From: UBA1723 sp045641625
GTDB taxonomy: Bacteria > Bacteroidota > Bacteroidia > Bacteroidales > Paludibacteraceae
Assembly (NCBI GenBank): GCA_045641625.1
Contig: JAZUHH010000061.1
Span: 1-57,002 of the forward strand
Direction: 5' to 3'
DNA: 57,002 bases
Both the position numbers and the translations under genes were made by a program. Under the pieces are notes generated by a model. The model did not search any database and was not told the DNA's origin. It worked only from the letters and a program-made list of their open reading frames with translations. Shown piece after piece: positions 16,521-24,708 of the stretch. Each line of letters opens with the position of its first letter. Position 1 is the first letter of the stretch.

Positions 16521-17120
16521 TCATTTTATCTTGACAGGTATTCCTGAAACCATAAGTATTACATTGTCCGCCTTTGATGCAACATATTGGTTGAGGGCTC
16601 CAAGCAGATCTGTAAACCTGCGCTGAAGCATGTTGGCACTCGTTCCCCCCAAGCCAATCTCGTTCGTTACAAAAATAAATGTCGCATCCTGCTGGACCAA
16701 GGCATCAAACTCATTTTTTATCTGTTCCAACACATTTTCTACTGACGGAACTTGCTCCTCTCCGCCGGTTTCAGAACCTGCTCCTGCGTCGAAGAAATAG
16801 TTTGTTGCCCACAATGTAAGGCAATCGACAAGCACGACCCTGTTCGACACATCGTGTCTGGAAATGAACTTCTCCTCTTCGATGTTGCTCCATTGGGGAC
16901 CTCTCCGATCCTTGTGCTTCTGCACCCTTTCACGGAATTCGTCATCCCATATACGTGCTGTCGCCAGATAGACAGGATTGGCTTTCTTCGCACCTTCGAT
17001 TTGACAATTTTCAGACAAGGATAATGCCATCTGCTCCGCATAGACACTCTTGCCGGACCTTTGTCCGCCAGTTATCAGTATTATCTTGGCACAAGTATGT
17101 CGTCGGTTTTCTATTTCCAT
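16521..17120 (-). CDS. cobU: Adenosylcobinamide kinase / adenosylcobinamide-phosphate guanylyltransferase CobU
   Basis: The 199-residue bifunctional enzyme phosphorylates adenosylcobinamide and then transfers GMP to it. The P-loop is ITGGQRSGKSVYAEQMAL. Family blocks include YLATARIWDDEFRERVQKHK and the Walker-B-like VVLVDCLTLWATN. The ending FVTNEIGLGGTSANMLQRRF and LGALNQYVASKAD is typical. It is slightly longer than the usual 180 residues because of an insert near residues 120-135 (DAGAGSETGGEEQVPS). It overlaps the HAD phosphatase gene by 10 bp. Confidence 0.95.
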   Translation of the reverse strand: MEIENRRHTCAKIILITGGQRSGKSVYAEQMALSLSENCQIEGAKKANPVYLATARIWDDEFRERVQKHKDRRGPQWSNIEEEKFISRHDVSNRVVLVDCLTLWATNYFFDAGAGSETGGEEQVPSVENVLEQIKNEFDALVQQDATFIFVTNEIGLGGTSANMLQRRFTDLLGALNQYVASKADNVILMVSGIPVKIK

Positions 17121-17572
17121 AGTTCCAAAATGTCTTTCAGTTTATTCACTCGATACGTGACAGGACCAGGAGGAACCCAGTCAGGCTCCCATCTGTTGAA
17201 CAGCAAAGTGTCAATACCCATATTTGCCGCGCCGATGATGTCTGTATCGTAATTGTCTCCTATCATCAGAGTCGTTTCCGGCTTTGCTCCCGACTTGTCG
17301 ATAGCGTACTCGAAAAAGACCTTGTCAGGTTTGTCCGCTCCGGCCAACTCGCTGCATATTACGGAATCAAAGGCAGAGTCAAGGTGCAGAGACTTCAGCT
17401 TTTCCATTCTTCCCCTCAAAGAGCCGTTGCTGCAAATATGCAGTCTGCAGCCACACTCTCTTAAGAAATCCAAAAGTTCGTAGGCTCCATCTATCGCAGT
17501 ACCGGCAGCCAAAGCTTTTGTGTCATAGAGAGTATTGTCCAAATCTATAAAAATATCCTTGTACTTCATCAT
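17111..17572 (-). CDS. Cap-less HAD-family phosphatase within the cobalamin operon
   Basis: The 153-residue protein has all four HAD motifs: nucleophile and acid in FIDLDNTLYD, Ser in HICSNGS, Lys in GADKPDKVFF, and the acidic pair in MIGDNYDTDIIG. Relatives of the YjjG/pyrimidine nucleotidase type have about 230 residues with an alpha-helical cap of about 75 residues after motif I. Here motif I is followed almost directly by GAYELLDFLREC, so the cap is missing. A cap-less HAD can accept bulky substrates. It overlaps cobU by 10 bp. No CobC-type alpha-ribazole phosphatase is seen in the locus, so this gene is a candidate for that step, by context only. Confidence 0.8.
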   Translation of the reverse strand: MMKYKDIFIDLDNTLYDTKALAAGTAIDGAYELLDFLRECGCRLHICSNGSLRGRMEKLKSLHLDSAFDSVICSELAGADKPDKVFFEYAIDKSGAKPETTLMIGDNYDTDIIGAANMGIDTLLFNRWEPDWVPPGPVTYRVNKLKDILELWK

Positions 17573-17587
17573 AAAAAACTGAAATCC

Positions 17588-18571
17588 CTAGATTTTTCTT
17601 CCCCTGCGTTTCAGAAGAACATAAAGCGCTATCGGAGCTCCGATGAGTGCTGTTACGGAATTTATGGGAATTACCCCGTTTGCCACAGGTATCTTGCTTA
17701 TAAGGTTGCAAAGCAGAGCAAGGCTCATGCCGCAAAGCAATGTGGCAGGCAACAGGATACGATGGTCGCTAGTCCGGAACAGACCTCTGGCAATATGTGG
17801 AACTGCAAGACCGATAAACATTATCGGGCCGCAATAGGCAGTCACAACAGCAGTAAGTGTTCCCGCTGACAATATCGTCCACATTCTGGCACGACGGACA
17901 TTCAATCCGAGATTAAGAGCGTCAATATCACCCATCAGCATCATGTTAAGAGGCTTTGCCAGAAGCATTGAAAGGGGAAGTATAACTGAAGTTATTCCCA
18001 CAAACACATTGATCTGTCCGCCTGAAACCCTTGAAAAGGAACCCAGTCCCCAGATGACATAGGAATGGATGTCCTCCTCGCTCGAATAAGCCTTCAGAAC
18101 TCCTATTATGGCAGAAGCTATATAGCCTATCAGAACTCCGCAAATAAGCAGAGTGGCGTTCCCCTCCACTTTCCTTGACAGCCAGACAATAACCGTCATG
18201 ACACTCAACGCCCCAATTACAGCGGCAAGAGTTACCGCAGTATTACCAATAATGCCGAAACGGGAAAGAGTTACTCCGCCAAGGCTTCCGCTAAGCAACA
18301 GGACAAGAGCCACTCCAAGGCTTGCCGCACTTGACACTCCTATTACAGAAGGACCTGCGAGCGGATTGCGGAAAATGGTCTGCATCTGCAGTCCCGCTAC
18401 AGACAAACTTGCTCCACAGGCCATGGCTGTCAGTGTCTGGGGAATGCGGATTGTCCTTACCACTGTCTCCCAAAGTTCATTCCCGATACTCACAGTTCCG
18501 GTCATGATATTGCATAGCATCAGCAATGGAACAATCGCAACAAGTATTATAAACAATATCGTGTTCTTCAT
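17588..18571 (-). CDS. btuC: FecCD/BtuC-type ABC importer permease
   Basis: The product is a roughly 327-residue inner-membrane permease with about ten helices. It carries the family sequences RIPQTLTAMACGASLSVAGL, then QTIFRNPLAGPSVIGVSSAA, and the conserved region PIMFIGLAVPHIARGLF near the cytoplasmic loop that contacts the ATPase. The start is placed at ATG 18571 (MKNTILFIILVAIV), 2 bp after the upstream stop. A longer frame to 18649 adds a charged stretch with no relation to the family and lies within the preceding gene. It works with the BtuD-like ATPase (9332-10123) and BtuF-like lipoprotein (27362-28492). Confidence 0.9.
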   Translation of the reverse strand: MKNTILFIILVAIVPLLMLCNIMTGTVSIGNELWETVVRTIRIPQTLTAMACGASLSVAGLQMQTIFRNPLAGPSVIGVSSAASLGVALVLLLSGSLGGVTLSRFGIIGNTAVTLAAVIGALSVMTVIVWLSRKVEGNATLLICGVLIGYIASAIIGVLKAYSSEEDIHSYVIWGLGSFSRVSGGQINVFVGITSVILPLSMLLAKPLNMMLMGDIDALNLGLNVRRARMWTILSAGTLTAVVTAYCGPIMFIGLAVPHIARGLFRTSDHRILLPATLLCGMSLALLCNLISKIPVANGVIPINSVTALIGAPIALYVLLKRRGRKI

Positions 18572-18573
18572 AT

Positions 18574-20268
18574 CTATACAGTTAAATCTCGAATCAGCCT
18601 CACTTCCAGCTCTCCGTCGGGGAAAACTGTGCGGCAGCTGTTCAGACATTTTTCTTCAATCTCAGCAAAAAACGAAGGCGGCATTATGTCCCATAACTCG
18701 CGGGCCATAGTCACTCCCCACTTGCTTAGGTCTGCAGACACAAGATGGGAATGGGTGTTCAGATGTCCCTCGGCCAGCTTTACTGCCTTTCCTATCATTA
18801 TGCCTAGCACTACCCTTTTGAATCCCATGCTATGGGCTTTCTTCAGTGCCTCGCCGACAAAATTGCCATAATGGATCACACGCAATGACGGTTCCTGTTC
18901 CTTGAGGGCATTTTCTCCCTTCTTGCCCGAAGCGAACCCAATGGAAGTACAGCCAATGGCCTTTGCCACCTGCAGTTCTCTGCCAATGCTCTCTACAAAA
19001 GCCTCGTTGCTTAGAGGCGACACTATTCCGGAAGTTCCGATAATGCTTATTCCATTCACAACACCAACCTTGTAGTTGAACGTCCTTGTGGCAAGTTCCT
19101 CTCCGTTCTCAACGCTTATTGTTATGTCATAGCCGTCCTCGCTCAAAGAGCGGATCTCATTTACTATCATCTTTCTTGGAGTCGGGTTTACTGCAGGCTC
19201 GCCAACCGGAATGCCAAGTCCAGGCAGAGTTACTGTTCCGACACCCTCGCCTTTCAGAAAGCGTATCTCGCCGCTATTGTTAGTAGCTACCCTGGAAGTT
19301 ATTCTGCAGCCCTTCAACACATCGGGATCATCAGAGAAATCCTTTACAGCCGTTGCTGTTCCGGGAATCGAACATTCGACAGGAATAGTCAGTATCTCGC
19401 CGTCCGGCAGAGAAAAAGAAACCTCCTCGGGGAAATCGTCGTTTAGCAGAGAAAGCAGTGCCGCCTTTGTTGCCGCTGTTGCACAGGCTCCCGTTGTAAT
19501 TCCTGTTCTCAGCTGAAAGAATGTAGGCACCAGCTCCTGAATGGCTCTTCTGAGAGTATGCCGGCCATTGACATATATCCAGTCAGACGGGAGTTGGGGA
19601 TGCTCGATAACGAAAACCTTCAAACCGAGTGACAAAGCTGCCTCTACCTTTGCATTGAAGCCTCCAGCCTCTCCGCTTTCCTTGGTTATTATTGCGTCAC
19701 ACTTGGACTCCAGCATCATCCGTTTTTCATCCTCGACACTTGGAAGAGAGTCGGGATAAAAAAGCAGATTATCTGTGGGAAAACCGTTCCTTCTTGCTAT
19801 TTCAAGACTGTCCTCACGGTTCAAGATACGGAAGATTGTACGCTTGATGCTCCAGAATGGCTTCAGCCTGCCTATTGTGTTCGCACCACTCAAAGCAAGA
19901 AGATTCTGCACCCCCGCCCTTTCCATCTTCTCCATAGCATCGCCATAATCTTTGCAGTAAACAACTCCGTCAATTTCATCGCCGAATTCTCGTTGAAGCC
20001 TAATAACTGGAATACCCGTCGATTTGGCAATAGTATTATGGAGGTTCTCTGCGAATGGATGAGCCGCGTCTATGATGCACTCTATATTGTTTATGGCGCA
20101 GAAATCGGCAATATCTTCGCTTGTCATAGCTCCGGAAAGACGAGTTCCATGACACAGCTCTACCTGCTGTGACTCGCCTTTTGTAGAATAGTAGAAGGGC
20201 TTGCCTGCCTCCTCACAGACATCCACAGCTATTCTTCCCTCTGTTGTACCTCCGAATATAAGTATCAT
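18574..20268 (-). CDS. Fused precorrin-6A reductase (CbiJ/CobK) and cobalt-precorrin-5B methyltransferase (CbiD)
   Basis: The product has 564 residues. Residues 1-245 are CbiJ/CobK: ILIFGGTTEGRIAVDVCEEA at the N-terminus, the DAAHPFAE motif, and SGANTIGRLKPF. From about residue 250 the CbiD part begins with LRTGITTGACATAATKAALL and contains GEGVGTVTLPGLGIPVGEPA plus IMIGKAVKLAEG. The domains act at non-adjacent anaerobic steps (C1 methylation and reduction of cobalt-precorrin-6A). The fusion recurs in Bacteroidetes. A 54-bp non-coding gap separates it from cbiG-cbiF upstream, and btuC follows after 2 bp. Confidence 0.92.
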   Translation of the reverse strand: MILIFGGTTEGRIAVDVCEEAGKPFYYSTKGESQQVELCHGTRLSGAMTSEDIADFCAINNIECIIDAAHPFAENLHNTIAKSTGIPVIRLQREFGDEIDGVVYCKDYGDAMEKMERAGVQNLLALSGANTIGRLKPFWSIKRTIFRILNREDSLEIARRNGFPTDNLLFYPDSLPSVEDEKRMMLESKCDAIITKESGEAGGFNAKVEAALSLGLKVFVIEHPQLPSDWIYVNGRHTLRRAIQELVPTFFQLRTGITTGACATAATKAALLSLLNDDFPEEVSFSLPDGEILTIPVECSIPGTATAVKDFSDDPDVLKGCRITSRVATNNSGEIRFLKGEGVGTVTLPGLGIPVGEPAVNPTPRKMIVNEIRSLSEDGYDITISVENGEELATRTFNYKVGVVNGISIIGTSGIVSPLSNEAFVESIGRELQVAKAIGCTSIGFASGKKGENALKEQEPSLRVIHYGNFVGEALKKAHSMGFKRVVLGIMIGKAVKLAEGHLNTHSHLVSADLSKWGVTMARELWDIMPPSFFAEIEEKCLNSCRTVFPDGELEVRLIRDLTV

Positions 20269-20322
20269 CTTAACAATTCACAATTAAGAATGCATAATTA
20301 AGAACAGACTCACTCCGCATCA

Positions 20323-22008
20323 TCAATTCCCATTTCTGAACAAATGGGAGAAGTGCTTGTCATAGAGCTTGCTCTGCCCTTTTCTGTTGTCAATCGCCTC
20401 GCCCACCACAATCAATGTCGTGAGAGTGAGCTTGTTATCCTTGACAAGGCTTGCAAGGTCCTTGAGCTTTCCCCTATAGATGCGCTGTTCCTTCCAAGTC
20501 AGCTTATAGCAGACTGCAACGGGAGTGTCCGGTGAGTAGCCTCCCTCGATAAGACGGCTCTGCACATCGTCAACTAAGCTTGCTGAAAGAAAGATGCACA
20601 TAGTGCTTTGATGTGAAGCGAGCAACTGAAGCTTCTCCTTCTCCGGCATAGGCGTACGCCCTTCGCCTCGAGTCAATATGATGGACTGACAGCGTTCAGG
20701 TATCGTGAACTGGGAGCGAAGTTCCGCGGCAGCAGCCAGGAACGAAGAAATACCCGGAGTTATATGATAGCTCATGCCATACTCGTCAAAGAAAGCCATC
20801 TGCTCCTGTATCGCCCCATAGATGCAAGGGTCTCCCGTATGCAGACGCACAACCAGATGCCCCTTGTCATAATGCCTTTTCATAAGGTTGAACTGCTCCT
20901 CGAGGTCAAGGTCTGCTGATGACACAACCTCGCAACCCGACTTGGCGTATTCAGTCAGTTCCTTGGGTACAAGACTTCCTGCATAGAGAATCAAATCTGC
21001 ATTCTCCAGGAACCTTTTCCCCCTGACGCTCACCAGCTCCGGATCTCCGGGACCGGCTCCGACAATCTCTATATGTCCGCACTTGCCGCACAATGCCCAA
21101 GTGTAGTGGCTGCCATCTACATTCCCCTTCTGCTTTTCAACCACTATTCGGTTACCTCCGAACATGGCAGAGGCTTCCGAGACTCCATAACAGCCAGTCA
21201 CCTCAAAGACCTTGTCCGAAGGATTAGGAACATCAACCTGACTCAGCTCCTCGGCAGAATATATATGTTTCTCAGCCCAGGGGATCAATTTGCAGAGACG
21301 TTCCAGCATCGGCTCGTCCTTCTTCAACTCGATTGTTGCAATCGCAGAGATGTCATTTATGCTGTATCCCTTGTCAGCAATAGCCCTCACAATCTCATCA
21401 GCACATCTCTCGTCAGCATTCTTCTGGCAACCGATTCCAAGAGTCAAGCCATGACTATAGGAAACGGAAAAGGTGTTATTAGCAATCTTTATTTTTACCG
21501 CAAAGAAACCCCTTTCAGGATTTATCACCACATGGGCGGGACAAGTTTCTCGAAGGTAGCGTGTACCCTCATCCTCCTGGTTGATGTATAGGGCAGTTGG
21601 CTTGCGGTTTACAAAGGCGGCAATTGCCTTGTTCATCTCGGCCCTATCGGCGCACTCCTGCTTCCATCCGAAACGCTGGGCAAGGGTGTCCAGCGACCAT
21701 AGGCCGAGATTGTCGCTTTGCGTGGTGATTACCGCTTCACCGCCTATAATTTCAGCCACAAGGCGAGCAAGGCGGTTAGCCCCTCCTATATGTCCGCTCA
21801 AAACCGGAATCACCCAATGTCCGGTAGTGTCTATGCAGATAACAGCGGGGTCAGTATATTTGTCGTTTACTATAGGCAGAATCTTCCTGACGCAGATACC
21901 AAGCGCACCGACAAAGATGATAGCCTCTCCATCGTGCTGAATGTCAGCTTTTCCCAACTGCTCGACAATCTTTCTGCCCTGTTCATTTATAAATTCGTAA
22001 TGTATCAC
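20323..22008 (-). CDS. Fused cobalt-precorrin-5A hydrolase (CbiG) and precorrin-4 C11-methyltransferase (CbiF/CobM)
   Basis: The product has 561 residues. Residues 1-300 are CbiG, which opens the delta-lactone and releases acetaldehyde. Signatures are FVGALGICVRKILP, IPVLSGHIGGANRLA and LTLGIGCQKNADE. Residues about 312-561 are CbiF: IEIVGAGPGDPELVSVRGKR, LHTGDPCIYGAIQEQ and ITPGISSFLAAAAELRSQFT. Both activities belong to the oxygen-independent pathway, which together with CbiK and CbiD shows that the cell inserts cobalt early. It is separated from the next gene by 54 bp containing a degenerate GACTCACTCCGCATCATCAA repeat-like sequence near 20309-20328. Confidence 0.92.
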   Translation of the reverse strand: MIHYEFINEQGRKIVEQLGKADIQHDGEAIIFVGALGICVRKILPIVNDKYTDPAVICIDTTGHWVIPVLSGHIGGANRLARLVAEIIGGEAVITTQSDNLGLWSLDTLAQRFGWKQECADRAEMNKAIAAFVNRKPTALYINQEDEGTRYLRETCPAHVVINPERGFFAVKIKIANNTFSVSYSHGLTLGIGCQKNADERCADEIVRAIADKGYSINDISAIATIELKKDEPMLERLCKLIPWAEKHIYSAEELSQVDVPNPSDKVFEVTGCYGVSEASAMFGGNRIVVEKQKGNVDGSHYTWALCGKCGHIEIVGAGPGDPELVSVRGKRFLENADLILYAGSLVPKELTEYAKSGCEVVSSADLDLEEQFNLMKRHYDKGHLVVRLHTGDPCIYGAIQEQMAFFDEYGMSYHITPGISSFLAAAAELRSQFTIPERCQSIILTRGEGRTPMPEKEKLQLLASHQSTMCIFLSASLVDDVQSRLIEGGYSPDTPVAVCYKLTWKEQRIYRGKLKDLASLVKDNKLTLTTLIVVGEAIDNRKGQSKLYDKHFSHLFRNGN

Positions 22009-22050
22009 TTTTCAAATAATTGATAGTTACAAGACGACTTAATTTACTAA

Positions 22051-23250
22051 TTATTTACTACTCACTGCATTGACTCGTGCCTTCATTATGTAGATCGGAT
22101 TGTGATCGTCTATTGCCATGCGTGTGCAGGATACAACCTGCATTGAATCGTGCCCCGCTTCGGCAACTGCCTCCTCGAACAATCTCCGGCTCTCTTCGGA
22201 AACGGAGTTGAACACGATGCAGCAATCCGCAGTCATCACAGTCTTTATTTTCTTTACTATCTCCTTCAGCTTGCCTCCATGTCCACCGATAAAGACCGAG
22301 TCTGGAGGTGTGCATGAACTAATGTCCTGCTCCAGAAAGTCTCCGATAAGTGCTGTTATTCCCGGAGTTCCGAATTTTCGGGAATTCTTCGCCATCAGCT
22401 CCCTGCCCTCCTCTCGCACCTCGAAGGCAGTAACCTTCAAATGCGGGAACTGCAGTTTAGCCTCGATGCTGACACTTCCTGTACAGAACCCGACATCCCA
22501 GAAGGAGGTCTTGTCTCTAAGTTCTAACATGGAGAGAACGAGAAGTCGAATCGGCATCTTCGTTATCATATTGGCTCTTCCGTTCAGCAGGTGGAAGTCC
22601 TGTTCAGGAATACCGAACGGACGGACTCTATTGGTCTTCTTCCTAAGTATCAAGCAGTTTGGAACAGCATAGACCTTGCCCGGACAAAATTCACCGACCT
22701 GTTCGTCATCCTCATTCCCCAAATTCTCGCCAACCGTCATTGTATAGTTGTCATAACCATACTCGGTCATCCTCTTCCAAATTTCATTTGGAGTCTTGTT
22801 TCGGTCGGTCAGGCATCCTATAAGTTCAGTTCCCTGAATAAGCTCCTCATCAAACTTGTCCCAAGCGCGGCCTGTCAGTGAAACTACATGCATATCCTGA
22901 TACGGAATGTTCATCCTATGGGCAAGCATCTGCAAGGAGTTGAACCAAGGGTAAACTTTGATATCGCACTCCGGACACTCCCTCTGAACCGTAGAGGCGA
23001 ACCCATAGAACAATGGATCCCCGGATGCAAAAATGACAATGTCGTCAAAGTTTCTGTAACTCTCAAAGACATTTGTCAAAGGCACAGTAATGTCAATCCA
23101 AATGCTTTCTGCAGGAAGATATTTCTCCATTATCTCGTGATGACGCTTCCCGCCGGAAAAGACTTTGCCTTTCGAGATTATTGAAGAGACCTCCTCATTA
23201 AACAACTGGTTTCTTCGGTCACTTATGCCTATAATATCACAATGTTTCAT
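22051..23250 (-). CDS. cobL: Fused cobalt-precorrin-7 methyltransferase/decarboxylase CbiE-CbiT (CobL)
   Basis: The 399-residue enzyme methylates C5 and C15 and decarboxylates the C12 side chain. The N-terminal CbiE part (to about residue 205) shows IVIFASGDPLFYGFAST and VVSLTGRAWDKFD. The C-terminal CbiT part (from about 215) has the SAM-binding loop FWDVGFCTGSVSIEAKL and IGGHGGKLKEIV. The glycine-rich loop has FC where many CbiT proteins have GA. The start overlaps the end of the next gene upstream by 4 bp. A 42-bp AT-rich gap separates it from cbiG-cbiF. Confidence 0.93.
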   Translation of the reverse strand: MKHCDIIGISDRRNQLFNEEVSSIISKGKVFSGGKRHHEIMEKYLPAESIWIDITVPLTNVFESYRNFDDIVIFASGDPLFYGFASTVQRECPECDIKVYPWFNSLQMLAHRMNIPYQDMHVVSLTGRAWDKFDEELIQGTELIGCLTDRNKTPNEIWKRMTEYGYDNYTMTVGENLGNEDDEQVGEFCPGKVYAVPNCLILRKKTNRVRPFGIPEQDFHLLNGRANMITKMPIRLLVLSMLELRDKTSFWDVGFCTGSVSIEAKLQFPHLKVTAFEVREEGRELMAKNSRKFGTPGITALIGDFLEQDISSCTPPDSVFIGGHGGKLKEIVKKIKTVMTADCCIVFNSVSEESRRLFEEAVAEAGHDSMQVVSCTRMAIDDHNPIYIMKARVNAVSSK

Positions 23251-24653
23251 ACGTCTCTGCCTGGTTTTAACTGTTCGGCGTCATCATAGGTCAGGATACT
23301 GTTCACAAGCGTAGCGGCCAGATTGCTTCCTCCCTTGCGTCCTTCCACTATTATCTTGGGGACATTTGTGAATGACTTGACTGCGTGCTTGCTCTCCTCG
23401 ACATGGACAAAGCCGACGGGAGCGCCGACGATTCCCTCTGGACAACAATTACCTTTGTTCATGAGGTCGCAAAGTTCAAGCAAGGCTGTCGGTGCATTTC
23501 CGAATGCGAAAAGCACGCCCTTGCCTTCCGGATAGTCGTTCAAGGCCAGACGGACTCCTGCCTGTGCTCTTGTAATGTTCTCGGACAAGGCAATTTCATG
23601 ACCTCTTGGATCGTTTATGTATGACTTGACCTCTATTCCAAGACGCTCCAAGGCCCCTTTGCGAATTCCGGAGGCAACCATACTCACGTCGGTAACTATA
23701 ACCTTTATCTCTCCGTTTTTGACCTTATTATAAAGAATCTCTGTAGCGTTATTATCTAACCAGAGAAGTTTCTCCATCTCGAAGTCTGCGGTAGTATGTA
23801 TCGCATGAAGCAGCGGCCACATTCTCCACAAAGGAATATCTTGATTTCTCAATTCACCACGAATAGTCTGGAAAGACTTTATCATAATGGACTGACCAAT
23901 GTTAACTCCTTCATCTCCTTGCTCACGATAGTACCCACGGGGCGTGATAAACTTGCCGCCCCACTCGTATGATTGGCTGTTGCCTATAATGATAACAGTG
24001 AACATATCCACCTCTTCGGGATCGAATTCGTCCAGAGTGGTAATCTTCACATACTCGTCTTCCCTTCCGGCCTGTCTGACGTAGCCTACAACAGTATTGG
24101 GGTTTCGCTCCTGAAAGAAGATCTCCTTCAGACGGTAAAGCTGCCAATAGCGGCCTTTGCTCTTAGGATTATAGACAGCAGTTATGAAGTCACCGACTGC
24201 GGCGGCCTTGATTCTCTTTTCGATCAGCTGCCACGGAGTCATCAGATCGCTCATGCTGACAACACAGAAATCGTGGCCCATAGGCGCACCGAGAAGTGCG
24301 GCGGCCTTCTGGAATGCACTGATTCCCGGCAGAGGGACAATCTCGACATCAGAGTTGCGCTGTTTCTTCATCTCGAAAATCAGAGGAGCCATGCCATAGA
24401 TGCCGGCATCGCCACTCGAGATTACGCAAACGGTCTTGCCCTGCTCGGCGAATTCAAATGCTTGTTCCGCTCTGGCAATCTCCTTCTTCATTCCTGTGTC
24501 AACGCACTCTGTGCCCGGTTTCAAGTATGGGCAGATGAACTGGAAGTAATACTTGTATCCCACTACCACGTCACTCTCCCTTACAGCTTCGATAACTGCA
24601 GGAGTAATGTCCTCAGGAGAACCTGGGCCTATGCCGGCAACATATATCTTCAT
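23247..24653 (-). CDS. Fused precorrin-3B C17-methyltransferase (CbiH/CobJ) and precorrin-8X methylmutase (CbiC/CobH)
   Basis: The product has 468 residues. Residues 1-245 are the CbiH/CobJ ring-contraction methyltransferase: YVAGIGPGSPEDITPAVIEA, SSGDAGIYGMAPLIFE and ITAVYNPKSKGRYWQLYRLK. Residues about 255-468 are CbiC: IHTTADFEMEKLLWLDNNAT, the His-containing start of the methylmutase, and GNAPTALLELCDL. The C-terminus shows VGAPVGFVHVEESK and EGRKGGSNLAATLVNSIL. It performs two separated steps of the corrin pathway. It overlaps cobL by 4 bp and lies 55 bp after the TonB receptor gene; that gap carries a degenerate repeat copy. Confidence 0.93.
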   Translation of the reverse strand: MKIYVAGIGPGSPEDITPAVIEAVRESDVVVGYKYYFQFICPYLKPGTECVDTGMKKEIARAEQAFEFAEQGKTVCVISSGDAGIYGMAPLIFEMKKQRNSDVEIVPLPGISAFQKAAALLGAPMGHDFCVVSMSDLMTPWQLIEKRIKAAAVGDFITAVYNPKSKGRYWQLYRLKEIFFQERNPNTVVGYVRQAGREDEYVKITTLDEFDPEEVDMFTVIIIGNSQSYEWGGKFITPRGYYREQGDEGVNIGQSIMIKSFQTIRGELRNQDIPLWRMWPLLHAIHTTADFEMEKLLWLDNNATEILYNKVKNGEIKVIVTDVSMVASGIRKGALERLGIEVKSYINDPRGHEIALSENITRAQAGVRLALNDYPEGKGVLFAFGNAPTALLELCDLMNKGNCCPEGIVGAPVGFVHVEESKHAVKSFTNVPKIIVEGRKGGSNLAATLVNSILTYDDAEQLKPGRDV

Positions 24654-24663
24654 ATCTATTTAT

Positions 24664-24708
24664 AGACGATTATTTATCAGATCAGTTAACTCGCTTCGTT
24701 GAACGTTG
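24664..24708. repeat. Degenerate modular repeat between TonB receptor and cbiH-cbiC
   Basis: TTAACTCGCTTCGTTGAACG followed by TTGTTAC (24685-24711) matches the repeat core joined to the GAACGTTG-type tail that also ends the tandem array at 43411-43440. Confidence 0.5.

Noticed and set aside
16739..17047. Alternative frame across cobU with an apparent 102-residue protein
   Set aside because: Pure shadow of cobU, whose motifs and overlaps are unambiguous.
18572..18649. Longer start for the BtuC-like permease
   Set aside because: The extra 26 residues are charged, lie within cbiJ-cbiD, and the hydrophobic first helix begins right after ATG 18571.
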